Source of the DNA: Mesorhizobium sp. INR15
GTDB taxonomy: Bacteria > Pseudomonadota > Alphaproteobacteria > Rhizobiales > Rhizobiaceae
Length of the DNA stretch: 64,000 nucleotides
Assembly (NCBI RefSeq): GCF_015500075.1
Contig: NZ_CP045496.1
Location: forward strand, 5,714,001-5,778,000
Reading direction: 5' to 3'
Shown here piece after piece: positions 50,997 through 60,065 of the stretch (its first letter is position 1; each line of letters starts with the position of its first letter). The position numbers and the translations under genes are program-made. Below the pieces are notes generated by a model. That model worked only from the letters and a program-made list of their open reading frames with translations, ran no database searches and was not told the origin of the DNA.

Positions 50997-51404
50997 TCAT
51001 TTTCTGTCGTCCTGGTCACGGCGCGGTTTCTCGCCCTGTCCGAATTCCGAAACAACGCCAGCGGAACGCATGACATTGAGCACGCCGGCGCCAAAACCCA
51101 GCAGCAGAAACACGATCAGACCCCATGGCGTTGTCCCCGCCAGTCGGTCGATGATCCAGCCGATGCCGGCACCAACCACTACGCCTGCGATAAACTCGCT
51201 GGATAGTTTGAGCGCCTGACCGTAACCGGCCACACTGCCCGCTTTCGCGTCGTCTTTCCCCTCGAGCTTGTCCGGCCGCCTTGTCGCAAGCGATGCTTCA
51301 AGATCACGCCGGCGGCGCTCAAGATCGTCGTCGCGGATGGTGGCTTCGTGCTGCTTGCCGGGGCCGGTTTCTCCGGTTCCGGCTGGCCCATTCTTGTCGG
51401 CCAT
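50997..51404 (-). CDS. atpI: ATP synthase protein I (AtpI/AtpZ-like)
   Basis: A 135-residue protein with a long charged N-terminus (DDDLERRRRDLEASLATRR) and two membrane helices (LSSEFIAGVVVGAGIGWII and WGLIVFLLLGFGAGVLNVM), as in AtpI/AtpZ accessory proteins for c-ring assembly. It is the first gene of the F0 operon, downstream of the promoter at 51462-51490. Confidence 0.9.
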   Translation of the reverse strand: MADKNGPAGTGETGPGKQHEATIRDDDLERRRRDLEASLATRRPDKLEGKDDAKAGSVAGYGQALKLSSEFIAGVVVGAGIGWIIDRLAGTTPWGLIVFLLLGFGAGVLNVMRSAGVVSEFGQGEKPRRDQDDRK

Positions 51405-51461
51405 CGCAACCCCCCTGCCCGGTCAGATCGTCGCCGTCCGTCCGCTTCTAAAGTCGCCGGC

Positions 51462-51490
51462 AACATAGTTAGAGGGTTTGCGCCCGTCAA
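51462..51490 (-). promoter_or_regulatory. promoter of the F0 ATP synthase operon
   Basis: On the minus strand TTGACG (51485-51490) and TATGTT (51462-51467) are separated by 17 bases, about 60-85 bases upstream of atpI. Two weak hairpins in the atpB-atpI gap are not part of it. Confidence 0.5.
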
Positions 51491-51659
51491 GCCACGGGCG
51501 GAACTTCAAAGCCATGTATTTTCTATAATGAAATCAATACCTTGGAAAGGTGCGACATCGTGCCCGACGCCACAGCAGGGATGCGTCGCCCGAATCCCCC
51601 CGGCAATGGCTCTTTTCGCGGGCCGCAGCTACGGGAAGGTTCGAGCGATGATCGAGCGG

Positions 51660-52844
51660 TCAGCTCCAGCCGCCGCCATAGGTACGATAGAAGATATGCA
51701 GACCGATCTTGGTCATCTTCTGCATCGTACGCGCCCATCCCGGGTGGACATATTGGGCGTAGTAATGAGTCGAGGATCCGACTTCGGGAATGAAGATCTT
51801 GCCGGCGGTGACAGCCATGGCGACGTCCTGCGCGATCTTGTAGTTGGCCGGGCTGTCGATGCGCTTCTTCCTGCCATCGCAGGCAAAAGAGAACTGGCAA
51901 CGGTTGAACCAGTTGTCGTTCTGGTAGACGACGCCGCAGATCGAGTTCGGATAGGCAGGATTGCGGACCCGGTTGAGGATGACCTGGGCGACGGCGGCCT
52001 GCCCGCGAATGGATTCGCTGCGCGCCTCGAAATAGATGCCGTTGGCCAGGCACGCCTGCTCTGGCTTGGAGAAGACGCTGGCCGGCAGCGGGTTTTGTAT
52101 CCACGCATGGTCGCCCTTGGACATCGGCGGAATGAAGCGGCCATTGCTTGGCTCTTCGTCCTGCAGCAAGGCCTCGAAGGGCGAGGCCTTGGCATAGTCC
52201 GGCGCGGCGGAAGCATAGGCGGTCGCCAGTATGTCGGCATGGTCGTTGTTGACCAGCGCCGCGAGCATGGCCGGCACACCCGGATCCGGCTTCTTGTCCT
52301 CGCGCGTATGGAACGCGGCGGCGATCTGGATTTCCTTGCCTTTGATCTGTGGCTTGGCGAAGGCCATCTTCAAATCGCTATCCATGCTCGGCCGCAGCAG
52401 CGACGAGGTGCGCTGGAAGATCGAACCGGCATTGAAGTTCTTCGGCGGCGCCACCGGCGAGACCTGAATGATGCGGCCCTTCTTTTCAGCGCGCACGATG
52501 CGGTCTTCGTCCGGCGTCCCGCTGACCTTGCCGCCCTTGCCGCGAAACGACACGGTGCCAACGCCGGCCAGATGGACACCCGACCCGGAGATGGAACCGG
52601 TGATATCGGAATCGACGAAAGGCATCTCAGCCGCGTGGACCGAGCCGGCTACGGATTTCTCGACATAGGAATTCCAGCGGCTGTTCGACGCCTCAAGGCC
52701 GGAAACAAGGCTGGTCATATCCTGGTAGGCGGCAATGGTCGGAAAGCCAATCCAGATACCAAGACCAATGACCAAAGGAGGCAGGAAGCTACGCTTTTTC
52801 TCACCGGCGGCGGCGACAAGCCGCTTCAAAACACGTCGATGCAC
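51660..52844 (-). CDS. cell wall hydrolase, SleB/Hydrolase_2 family
   Basis: A 394-residue protein: an N-terminal hydrophobic anchor (FLPPLVIGLGIWIGFPTIAA), about 250 residues of spacer with a possible transmembrane-extracellular linker, and a C-terminal SleB-type domain from ACLANGIYFEARSESIRGQA with the catalytic Glu region, then AVAQVILNRVRNPAYP and FACDGRKKRID. SleB-type enzymes are peptidoglycan lytic transglycosylases. GTG start 52844 with GGAGAG 5 bases upstream. It is divergent from the acyltransferase 3 gene. Confidence 0.87.
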   Translation of the reverse strand: MHRRVLKRLVAAAGEKKRSFLPPLVIGLGIWIGFPTIAAYQDMTSLVSGLEASNSRWNSYVEKSVAGSVHAAEMPFVDSDITGSISGSGVHLAGVGTVSFRGKGGKVSGTPDEDRIVRAEKKGRIIQVSPVAPPKNFNAGSIFQRTSSLLRPSMDSDLKMAFAKPQIKGKEIQIAAAFHTREDKKPDPGVPAMLAALVNNDHADILATAYASAAPDYAKASPFEALLQDEEPSNGRFIPPMSKGDHAWIQNPLPASVFSKPEQACLANGIYFEARSESIRGQAAVAQVILNRVRNPAYPNSICGVVYQNDNWFNRCQFSFACDGRKKRIDSPANYKIAQDVAMAVTAGKIFIPEVGSSTHYYAQYVHPGWARTMQKMTKIGLHIFYRTYGGGWS

Positions 52845-53122
52845 GGAACTCTCCAGGAACGCTACTGAACCCCACTGGAGAGAAACAATGATGCATTAAC
52901 CTTGATGGGACGTTAACGGATCGGATCGGGTTCTCCCTGGTTGGCTTGAAGCGAGGTGCTTAAGACACAACCAACAACTGCGCCGGCGAGGAATGCGAAA
53001 TCGGCCCCAGGACCGCAAATCATATCTAGCGGGAGATATGTCTTAACCAAATATCCACACTCCCCGCCATCAGATGAAGCGGGTTCAAGGCAGCAGCTCA
53101 GCGAAGCTGAGACGGCAAGGGA

Positions 53123-54322
53123 ATGGTCGTGGCGGCCTCAACGGCGAATGGCGAAGAACTGGCGGGAGCGGGCAGGCGCCCTCAGCTTCACAATTTGACC
53201 AGTCTGCGGGCCTTTGCAGCCCTGGCGATATTTCTCCATCACTTGAATATACTCGGTATCGATGTGTCCCAATCCGCTTGGAATATGAACCTCGGCGGCG
53301 CTGTTTCATTCTTCTTCGTGCTGTCAGGCTTTGTGCTGTCTTACAGTTTCGAAGGTCAATTCCTGACATGGCGTGACACTAGAAATTTTATCTTCCAGAG
53401 ATTTTTCCGGCTTTGGCCTGTTCATATAATATGTTTTTTCATCGCCGTTGTGATCCTCCAGGCTCCCGTAAACCTGTTCACCGCATATCTAACGACAACG
53501 TTGCAAAGCTCCTGGTTCCCGACCTACGGCACGGCCTACACGCACAATGGCGTCTCTTGGTCGATATCCGTTGAGCTGTTTTTCTATCTTACTCTGCCAT
53601 TTATCCTGACCTTGAGACCACGCTCAGCCATGCTACTGGCTTGCGGCTGGACGCTCGCCGTCTTCAGCCTGTTTGCAATTGCCGCGGTTCTGCCATCACC
53701 AATTTTCCCACCCCAGTCGCCGCAACCGTGGAGGGATTTCTACGTCACGGACGCGTCATTTGTTCAACTCTTTCCCCCTTTTCGGATGATCGAATTCCTA
53801 GCGGGAATAGTGCTCTACCAATTTTTCAAGGATCATCGCATCCCTGACCGGTGGGTGGCGTTCTGTCAGATTGCCGCGATCGTTTGCCTGTTGTTTTGCG
53901 CGCGCACATATGACGACGTCGCGCAATTCTTCGCTGAACACACTTCTGACATGACGTCCGTCGCGCATCGCGAATTCGGAATGTACCCAATGTTCGCGAT
54001 TATAGTCTATGTCTTTGCCCACCAGTCCGGCTTCGTGACACGCCTTGTGTCCTTCCGCCCATTGGTTCTCTGTGGAGAGATCAGCTTTTCCTTCTACATG
54101 ATCCATCAGATCGTTATTCGTAACCTGCATTATAATTTCGACATCGACGGACAATACGGCTCGATTGCAGCCGCGCTTTCGGCAGGGGTGATCAGTTTGA
54201 TATTTGCGATCATTTTCCACCAAACCGTGGAGATGCCCGCCATTCGATGGGCCAAGCGACATTTTCCGATGTCCAAACACGCACCTTTGGTCAGAGAGAT
54301 AGCGGCTATCGCGCCCGCCTGA
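53123..54322 (+). CDS. acyltransferase 3 (OafA-like) membrane protein
   Basis: A 399-residue integral membrane O-acyltransferase: LHNLTSLRAFAALAIFLHH carries the conserved Arg and His pair of the family, followed by FFFVLSGFVLSYSFEGQF and RFFRLWPVHIICFFIAV with about ten membrane helices. Such enzymes acetylate surface polysaccharides or peptidoglycan; the acceptor is unknown. The gene is less GC-rich than its neighbours, suggesting transfer. ATG 53123 lies right after CAAGGGA; GTG 53129 would have better spacing. Confidence 0.87.
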   Translation: MVVAASTANGEELAGAGRRPQLHNLTSLRAFAALAIFLHHLNILGIDVSQSAWNMNLGGAVSFFFVLSGFVLSYSFEGQFLTWRDTRNFIFQRFFRLWPVHIICFFIAVVILQAPVNLFTAYLTTTLQSSWFPTYGTAYTHNGVSWSISVELFFYLTLPFILTLRPRSAMLLACGWTLAVFSLFAIAAVLPSPIFPPQSPQPWRDFYVTDASFVQLFPPFRMIEFLAGIVLYQFFKDHRIPDRWVAFCQIAAIVCLLFCARTYDDVAQFFAEHTSDMTSVAHREFGMYPMFAIIVYVFAHQSGFVTRLVSFRPLVLCGEISFSFYMIHQIVIRNLHYNFDIDGQYGSIAAALSAGVISLIFAIIFHQTVEMPAIRWAKRHFPMSKHAPLVREIAAIAPA

Positions 54323-54346
54323 TGGTGCTCTCATCTAACCGGTTCG

Positions 54347-55663
54347 TCACGCCGGCCGCAGGAAGATGGGCCATGCAATCAGCGCGCAGGCCGCCGCCGA
54401 CAGCCAGACGCCAGCCCAGGATCCGAGCACGAGAAGTCCTGGGATCGTGATCGGCACCAGGAAGAAGGCGACGAAGACGAAACTGTTGGCGAGGCCGAGA
54501 GCCGTCCCGGCATGGCTCGCGCCGGCAAGGGTGGCGAGTTCTGTATAGGCGACGCCATGCCATGCTGAAACGCAGATGCCGGCAACAACCAGCACCAGAA
54601 CGATTGCCGGAGAAAGCAGCGGTTGCCAATCTGCCATGTCTGCCGCCCTCAGATTGGCGGAAGCAAGGACGACTAAGCCAAGGGCGGCGAAACCCAATAC
54701 GCTCAGCATGCTGCACAGGCGTAGGAACGACCGCCGATTGCGATACCGATCGGTGAAGCGGCCGCTCCAGACCCGCATGACCATGGCGCCAACTTGCACT
54801 GCTCCCAGACTGACGCTGATCACCGCGGTGCCCATGCCGCCGAAATCGTGCAGGAACACCGAAGCGAAGGTGAGCACCGCGACCTGTGGGACGCAGAGCA
54901 AGCCGATGGCGATTGCGATGCGCCAGACATCCGGGTTGTGCAAAGGCGTCGGGCCGGCTGACAATGTGGCGGCGGCGGTCACCGCCTCATCCTTTGGCGG
55001 CTGATGCAACCAGCGCCAAGCGAACAGCGCGGTGATGGCCGAGGACGCGGCCAGCAAACCATAGACGGCAGCAAAACCATGGGCCGATGCGAGCGACGGC
55101 AGCACAAGTGCCCCAAGCCCGCCGCCAAGCGGCACGGCCGTTTGCCTGATGCTCATGGCAAAGCCGCGTTCGCCTTCGTGAAACCACGCCATGATGGCGC
55201 GGCCGCTCGAGCCGTTGACGCTACCGCCAAGCAATCCGGTGACCAGCAAGACACTGGCCAGCAACACGACGCCCGGGACCTGTGTCGGAGACGGCACGAC
55301 AAGGACTGCCATCAGCAGCAGCCATGCCGCCGTCGCGCCAAGGCCGGTCAGCAGCACGCCACGGTCGCCCCAGCGGTCGGTCAGCAGGCCCCATGGCAGT
55401 TCGCTCAATGCCACGCCCAGCCCAAGCAGGCCGAGAACCAGGCCAAGCTGACCATTGCCCAGATGGTAGCCTGAACGCATGAACACGGCTGTCGCCGGAA
55501 TACCCGAGAACGTCGCGGAGAAACTGGCGTTGGCAGCCACGCCAATGCCCAGCACCTTCCACCGATGATTGGGACCAAACCCCGCGCCAACGGATGAAGC
55601 AGGCGCCTCATGAGGCTCACATTGGGGTGCATCCTCTCCGCGGCCGATGGTGATGACAGACAT
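54347..55663 (-). CDS. MFS transporter
   Basis: A 438-residue MFS transporter with a hydrophilic N-terminus and 12 membrane helices; the loop LTDRWGDRGVLLTG matches MFS motif A, and helices such as GLGVALSELPWGLLTD and GVAYTELATLAGASHAGTALG follow. Substrate unknown. GAAGGAAG precedes ATG 55663. It is divergent from a LysR gene that probably regulates it. Confidence 0.88.
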   Translation of the reverse strand: MSVITIGRGEDAPQCEPHEAPASSVGAGFGPNHRWKVLGIGVAANASFSATFSGIPATAVFMRSGYHLGNGQLGLVLGLLGLGVALSELPWGLLTDRWGDRGVLLTGLGATAAWLLLMAVLVVPSPTQVPGVVLLASVLLVTGLLGGSVNGSSGRAIMAWFHEGERGFAMSIRQTAVPLGGGLGALVLPSLASAHGFAAVYGLLAASSAITALFAWRWLHQPPKDEAVTAAATLSAGPTPLHNPDVWRIAIAIGLLCVPQVAVLTFASVFLHDFGGMGTAVISVSLGAVQVGAMVMRVWSGRFTDRYRNRRSFLRLCSMLSVLGFAALGLVVLASANLRAADMADWQPLLSPAIVLVLVVAGICVSAWHGVAYTELATLAGASHAGTALGLANSFVFVAFFLVPITIPGLLVLGSWAGVWLSAAACALIAWPIFLRPA

Positions 55664-55789
55664 GAGCGACTTCCTTCAGTGAGCTGACAACGGCGAGGCA
55701 AGGCTTGACGCGTTGTCTCTACCGCCGTATCTTCGTCCTGAATATTGGGAATTTATGGACTTATAATTCTGAAAAATGGGACTATTGAT

Positions 55790-56701
55790 TTGCGACGCGT
55801 AACATTCGACCTCGACGTTCTCCGCAGTTTCGTTACCGGTATGGAGTTGGGCAGCTTTGCCAAGGCGGCGGACAGGCTCGGCCGCTCGACTTCGGCGGTC
55901 AGCGCGCAATTGAAGAAGCTGGAAGACCAGGCAGCGACACCGATCTTCCGCAAATCCGGACGCGGCCTTGCCTTGACGGAGGCCGGCGAGACCATGCTTG
56001 CCTATTCGCGCCGGCTGCTCGACTTGAATGACGAGGCCGTGTCCGCCATCCATGACGTCGAGTTGGAGGGTTGGGTGCGGCTTGGATTGCAGGAAGATTT
56101 CGGTGAGGCCGTGTTGCCGGAGGTGCTGGGGCGGTTCGCCCGCGCGCATCCAAAGGTCAAGATCGAAGCAAGGATCGCGCGCAGCCACGAACTTGCCGAC
56201 CGGATCGTGTCGGGCAATCTCGACATCGCGCTGGCATGGCACTGCGGCGCGACGTTGCCTTACAGCGAGCATGTCGCCGATGTTCAGATGCGCTGGATCG
56301 GTCCGGCGAAGCTCATCGAGACAAGGCTGCGGGATGGCGAGGCGCTGCCGCTGGTGGCACTCGAAGCGCCGTGCCTGTTGCGCACTGTGGCGACGGAAAC
56401 GCTGGACCGGGCCGGCCTGCCCTGGCGCATGGCCTTCTCCAGCCCAAGCCTAGGCGGCATATGGGCGGCCGTCGCGGCAGGGCTGGGGCTGACGATCCGG
56501 ACCGACATCGGGCTGCCGGCAAGTGTGAAGGCGATGGCACCGGAGATCGCGGGATTGCCCACCTTGCCCGAGATGGCATTGTTCCTGCACCGCAAGGAGG
56601 CTGAACCCGAGCCGGTGGCGGCGCGTCTCGGCGCGATCCTGAAACAGGCCGCATTGGAAGCGCTGCCCGAAAAGGCATCGGCCTTGCGCAACGTCGCGTA
56701 A
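55790..56701 (+). CDS. LysR-family transcriptional regulator
   Basis: A 303-residue LTTR. The DNA-binding domain is FVTGMELGSFAKAADRLG with the recognition helix STSAVSAQLKKLEDQAAT, then a substrate domain with EGWVRLGLQEDFGEAVLP. The frame could start at a TTG 55745, but TTG 55790 (LRRVTFDLDVLR) gives the usual family length and has GGGA upstream. It is divergent from the MFS gene at 54.3-55.7 kb and convergent with der, so MFS control is likely. Confidence 0.88.
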   Translation: MRRVTFDLDVLRSFVTGMELGSFAKAADRLGRSTSAVSAQLKKLEDQAATPIFRKSGRGLALTEAGETMLAYSRRLLDLNDEAVSAIHDVELEGWVRLGLQEDFGEAVLPEVLGRFARAHPKVKIEARIARSHELADRIVSGNLDIALAWHCGATLPYSEHVADVQMRWIGPAKLIETRLRDGEALPLVALEAPCLLRTVATETLDRAGLPWRMAFSSPSLGGIWAAVAAGLGLTIRTDIGLPASVKAMAPEIAGLPTLPEMALFLHRKEAEPEPVAARLGAILKQAALEALPEKASALRNVA

Positions 56702-56720
56702 CGCCGGCCTGCGGAAGCCG

Positions 56721-58160
56721 TCAATTACGCTTCTTTGCCCTGCCGGCGAACGGATTTTCCGAGGTCCGCAACGCCATGCGGATCGGCACACCGGGCATGT
56801 CGAAGGCTTCGCGCAGGCTGTTTGTGAGGTAGCGGACGTAAGATTGCGGCATCGCCTCGGGCCGTGAGCACTGGACGACGAAGCCCGGCGGGCGGGTCTT
56901 GGCCTGGGTGAGATACTTGATCTTCAAGCGGCGGCCGGCGACAGCGGGCGGCGGGTGATGCGCCAATATGCTTTCCAGCCAGCGGTTCAGCTTGCCGGTC
57001 GACACGCGGCTGTTCCAGACCTTGTGTGTCTTGATGACGGCATCCATCAGCTTGTCGAGGCCGCGCCCGGTCTCGGCCGAAACCGTGACCGCCTGCATGC
57101 CACGCGCCTGGGGCAGCAGACGCTCGGTTTTCTCGCGCAGTTCGGCCAGCAATTCCTGGGGATGGTCGATCAGATCCCATTTGTTGAAGGCGATCACCGG
57201 CGCACGGCCCTCGCGGATGATGAGATCGGCGATCTGCAGATCCTGCTTCTCGAAAGGAATGGTGGCGTCGAGCACGATGATGACGATCTCGGCAAAGCGG
57301 ATGGCGCGCAGGCCATCCTGCACCGACATGACTTCCAGCTTTTCGTGGATCCTGGCCTTACGGCGCATGCCGGCGGTGTCGAACAGCTTTATCCGGCGGC
57401 CGCGCCAGTCCCAGTCGACCGAAATGGAATCGCGTGTGATGCCGGCTTCCGGACCGGTCAAAAGCCGCTCTTCGCCGATCAGCGCATTGATCAGGGTCGA
57501 CTTGCCGGCGTTAGGGCGGCCGACGACGGCGATGCGCATCGGCTTGGTGTCGTCATAGGCCGGCAGATCCTCGGCGTCCGGATCGACAATGTCCTCGCCG
57601 ATAAGCACTTCGTTGGAGGCAATCTCCTCGGCCGCATCGTCCTCTTCTTCCCCAAACGCGCGCGCCTCGCCAAGCGCCTCGATGATCGCATCGCGCAGAT
57701 CGGGCATGCCTTGGCCGTGTTCGGCCGAGATCGGGATTGGCTCACCGAGGCCGAGTTCCCAGGCCTCCAGCATGCCGCCTTGCGCACCGCGCGCCTCGGC
57801 CTTGTTGGCGACCAGCACGACCGGCTTGCCGGACTTTCGCACGATCTCGGCAAAGGTCTTGTCGTCGGGCAGCAGCCCGGCTTTAGAATCGACGGTAAAA
57901 AAGATCAGATCGGCTTCGCGTATGGCGATCTCGGTCTGCGCACGCATACGGCCAGGCAAGGTCGAGGCTGCTGCATCCTCGAAGCCGGCGGTGTCGATGA
58001 CGTCGAAATGCAGATCGTAGAGCTTGGCCGCGTGGACGCGGCGATCGCGGGTGACGCCTGGCGTGTCGTCGACAAGCGCCAGCTTCTTTCCCACCAGCCG
58101 ATTGAAAAGGGTTGATTTGCCGACGTTAGGCCGGCCGATAATGGCGACTTTGAAGGTCAT
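56721..58160 (-). CDS. der: GTPase Der (EngA)
   Basis: Der is a tandem-GTPase needed for 50S ribosome assembly. The 479 residues show two G domains: GRPNVGKSTLFNRL near residue 8 with DTAGFEDAA and NKAE, and GRPNAGKSTLINAL near residue 212 with DTAGMRRKARIHEK and NKWDL, then a C-terminal KH-like domain (SYVRYLTNSLREAF). The linker between the G domains is unusually acidic (GEEEDDAAEEIASNEVLIG). It lies 16 bases after the YfgM-like gene on the same strand. Confidence 0.97.
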   Translation of the reverse strand: MTFKVAIIGRPNVGKSTLFNRLVGKKLALVDDTPGVTRDRRVHAAKLYDLHFDVIDTAGFEDAAASTLPGRMRAQTEIAIREADLIFFTVDSKAGLLPDDKTFAEIVRKSGKPVVLVANKAEARGAQGGMLEAWELGLGEPIPISAEHGQGMPDLRDAIIEALGEARAFGEEEDDAAEEIASNEVLIGEDIVDPDAEDLPAYDDTKPMRIAVVGRPNAGKSTLINALIGEERLLTGPEAGITRDSISVDWDWRGRRIKLFDTAGMRRKARIHEKLEVMSVQDGLRAIRFAEIVIIVLDATIPFEKQDLQIADLIIREGRAPVIAFNKWDLIDHPQELLAELREKTERLLPQARGMQAVTVSAETGRGLDKLMDAVIKTHKVWNSRVSTGKLNRWLESILAHHPPPAVAGRRLKIKYLTQAKTRPPGFVVQCSRPEAMPQSYVRYLTNSLREAFDMPGVPIRMALRTSENPFAGRAKKRN

Positions 58161-58176
58161 CCGGCCCTACAATCCG

Positions 58177-58842
58177 TCACGATGCGTTGCCCGACCCGCG
58201 GATCAGCTCGGACATCAACGTCGCCCGCTCACGCGTGTTGCGTGGGGCGCCATCATCCGCGGCGATCTGGTCGAACAGTTTCAGAGCGTCCTGGGTCTTG
58301 CCTTCCTTCCACGCCGCAAGGCCGAGCGCCTCACGCGCCGTATGGCGAAGCGTGTTGGTGTCGGAGGTCAAGGCCTCGACGCGGCTGGAGACATCGGCGA
58401 AGGAACCGTGATCGACCAGCAGCAGTGCCGCCCTCAGCCGCGCCATGTCGCGGATGCCCGAGGGGATCGCGGTGTCGGCCGCCACGCCGTCAAAATCCTT
58501 GACGGCGGCATCGACGTCGCCCTTCGCCGCCTTGACGGTCGCCGCACGCATGCGGGCGAGCAGCGGATAGGCGCCGTAGCCATCCTTCTCCAACTGATCG
58601 AGCGCGGCCAGCGCGTCGTCGCTCTTGCCGTCATTGGCCAGCTTCAGCGCCTGCGAGAACGCATCGCCGGAGCGATTGGCGCGGGTCTCATCCCAGTAGC
58701 GGTAGCCGACGAAGGCAGCGGTGCCGAGCACCACCAGGACGGCGAGGCCAATCAGGAAGGGACCAAAACGGTCCCACAGCGCCTGCGCCTGGTCGCGCCG
58801 CATCTGTTCATTGACTTCGCGGATAAAGCTGTCGTCCGACAT
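58177..58842 (-). CDS. YfgM-like membrane-anchored TPR protein
   Basis: A 221-residue protein with a short cytosolic N-terminus (DSFIREVNEQMRRDQAQAL), one membrane helix (GPFLIGLAVLVVLGTAAFVG) and a periplasmic domain with TPR-like helices (DAFSQALKLANDGKSDDAL). This is the YfgM/DUF2133 architecture; E. coli YfgM helps SecYEG and periplasmic chaperones and is encoded near der, as here. Start ATG 58842. A role at the translocon is inferred. Confidence 0.85.
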   Translation of the reverse strand: MSDDSFIREVNEQMRRDQAQALWDRFGPFLIGLAVLVVLGTAAFVGYRYWDETRANRSGDAFSQALKLANDGKSDDALAALDQLEKDGYGAYPLLARMRAATVKAAKGDVDAAVKDFDGVAADTAIPSGIRDMARLRAALLLVDHGSFADVSSRVEALTSDTNTLRHTAREALGLAAWKEGKTQDALKLFDQIAADDGAPRNTRERATLMSELIRGSGNAS

Positions 58843-59032
58843 CGATCAAAACCATCCCTGCCCAAGCGGGCCATTCTTGAGAGCGCGTTTTAGCGAAATT
58901 TTGTCGGCATGGAAGGGGTTAGGCCGGAAAATCGCCGTTTCCCCGGCTATCCGACCGAAAAGCCGATCGCACCCACGCCACATTTGCGCGATAGCCGGTC
59001 ACTCAATCCTGTTCAAGCCCAGATCGGAGCCG

Positions 59033-60037
59033 ATGCCTCGTCCGTCCCGCATTGTTGCGTCCCTTGTCGTGTCACTCGCCACAGCCGGCGCCGCTTTTGC
59101 CGATCCGCCGGCAGCACCCGTGGCGGCCAAGCCCAAGCAGATCGTCATCATCTCGTTCGACAGCGCCCGCGACATTTCGCAATGGAAGCGCAGCCGGGCA
59201 TTGGCCCAGCGTACCGGCGCGCATTTCACCTACTTTCTCTCTTGCGTCTTCCTGCTGTCGCCGGAGACGCGCAAGGAATATACCGCGCCCGGCAAGACGG
59301 CTGGAAAGTCCAACATCGGCTTTGCCAGTTCCAAACAGGAAGTCGCGGATCGGCTCGAGCAGATCAATCTCGCGGCCTCCGAAGGGCATGATATCGGCAG
59401 CCATGGCTGCGGCCATTTCGACGGCAAGGACTGGAGCAAGGCCGACTGGCTGAGAGAGTTCAGGGCGTTCGAGCATATTCTCGACAATGCCTACGCCATC
59501 AACGGCATCGAGCCCGAGCCCAAGGGCTGGCACGACCTCGCCCACAAGATGGTGGTCGGGTTTCGCGCGCCCTATCTGTCGACCAGCCCGGCCCTTTACG
59601 AGGCGCTGCCGGCGGCGGGTCTCTTGTTCGACGCCAGCGGCGTCTCGCGTGGCCCGGTCCAGCCGCCGACCAGCAACGGCATCACGCGCTTTTCATTGCC
59701 GCAGATCCCGGAAGGCCCGGCATCAAGACCGGTGATCGCCATGGACTACAATCTCTATGTCAGGCATTCCGGCGGCTTCGAGCGGCCAAGCAAGGCGAAA
59801 GAGTTCGAGAACCGCACCTACGATGCCTTCCGCAACGCGTTCGACGCGCAATATTCCGGCAAGCGCATTCCGCTGGAACTGGGCTTCCATTTCACCTTGA
59901 TGAACGACGGCGCCTACTGGAACGCGCTGGAGCGCTTTGCCAGCGAGGTCTGCGTCAAGGCCGATGTCGAGTGCATCAGTTTCCGTGACTATGTCTCGCG
60001 GCAACATCCCGACGAAAGCGCTTCAGTGGGCGGCTGA
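59033..60037 (+). CDS. secreted polysaccharide deacetylase family protein
   Basis: A 334-residue exported NodB-fold protein: signal peptide (RIVASLVVSLATAGAAFA), then QIVIISFDSARDISQWK, GHDIGSHGCGHFDGKDW holding the HxxxH-type metal pair and FRAPYLSTSPALYEAL. The first metal Asp of classic deacetylases is changed to FDSARD, so substrate and activity are uncertain. Longer upstream starts are possible; ATG 59033 has CGGAG upstream. It is divergent from der/yfgM-like and convergent with bacA. Confidence 0.78.
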   Translation: MPRPSRIVASLVVSLATAGAAFADPPAAPVAAKPKQIVIISFDSARDISQWKRSRALAQRTGAHFTYFLSCVFLLSPETRKEYTAPGKTAGKSNIGFASSKQEVADRLEQINLAASEGHDIGSHGCGHFDGKDWSKADWLREFRAFEHILDNAYAINGIEPEPKGWHDLAHKMVVGFRAPYLSTSPALYEALPAAGLLFDASGVSRGPVQPPTSNGITRFSLPQIPEGPASRPVIAMDYNLYVRHSGGFERPSKAKEFENRTYDAFRNAFDAQYSGKRIPLELGFHFTLMNDGAYWNALERFASEVCVKADVECISFRDYVSRQHPDESASVGG

Positions 60038-60065
60038 ACCGCCAACTGTTGCGCCCTCACCAATA

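Noticed and set aside
51348..52868. 506-codon plus-strand frame over the SleB-type hydrolase and atpI start
   Set aside because: Lacks any domain, and overlaps two clearly conserved genes on the other strand.
52885..52920. Possible CtrA site from paired TTAA elements
   Set aside because: The spacing between TTAA halves is 13 bases rather than the required 7.
53123..54322. Acyltransferase gene as part of a surface-polysaccharide island
   Set aside because: No glycosyltransferase, wzx/wzy or sugar-nucleotide genes lie beside it; neighbours are a hydrolase and an MFS/LysR pair.
56955..58115. Plus-strand frame opposite der
   Set aside because: Antisense shadow of a fully conserved two-domain GTPase.
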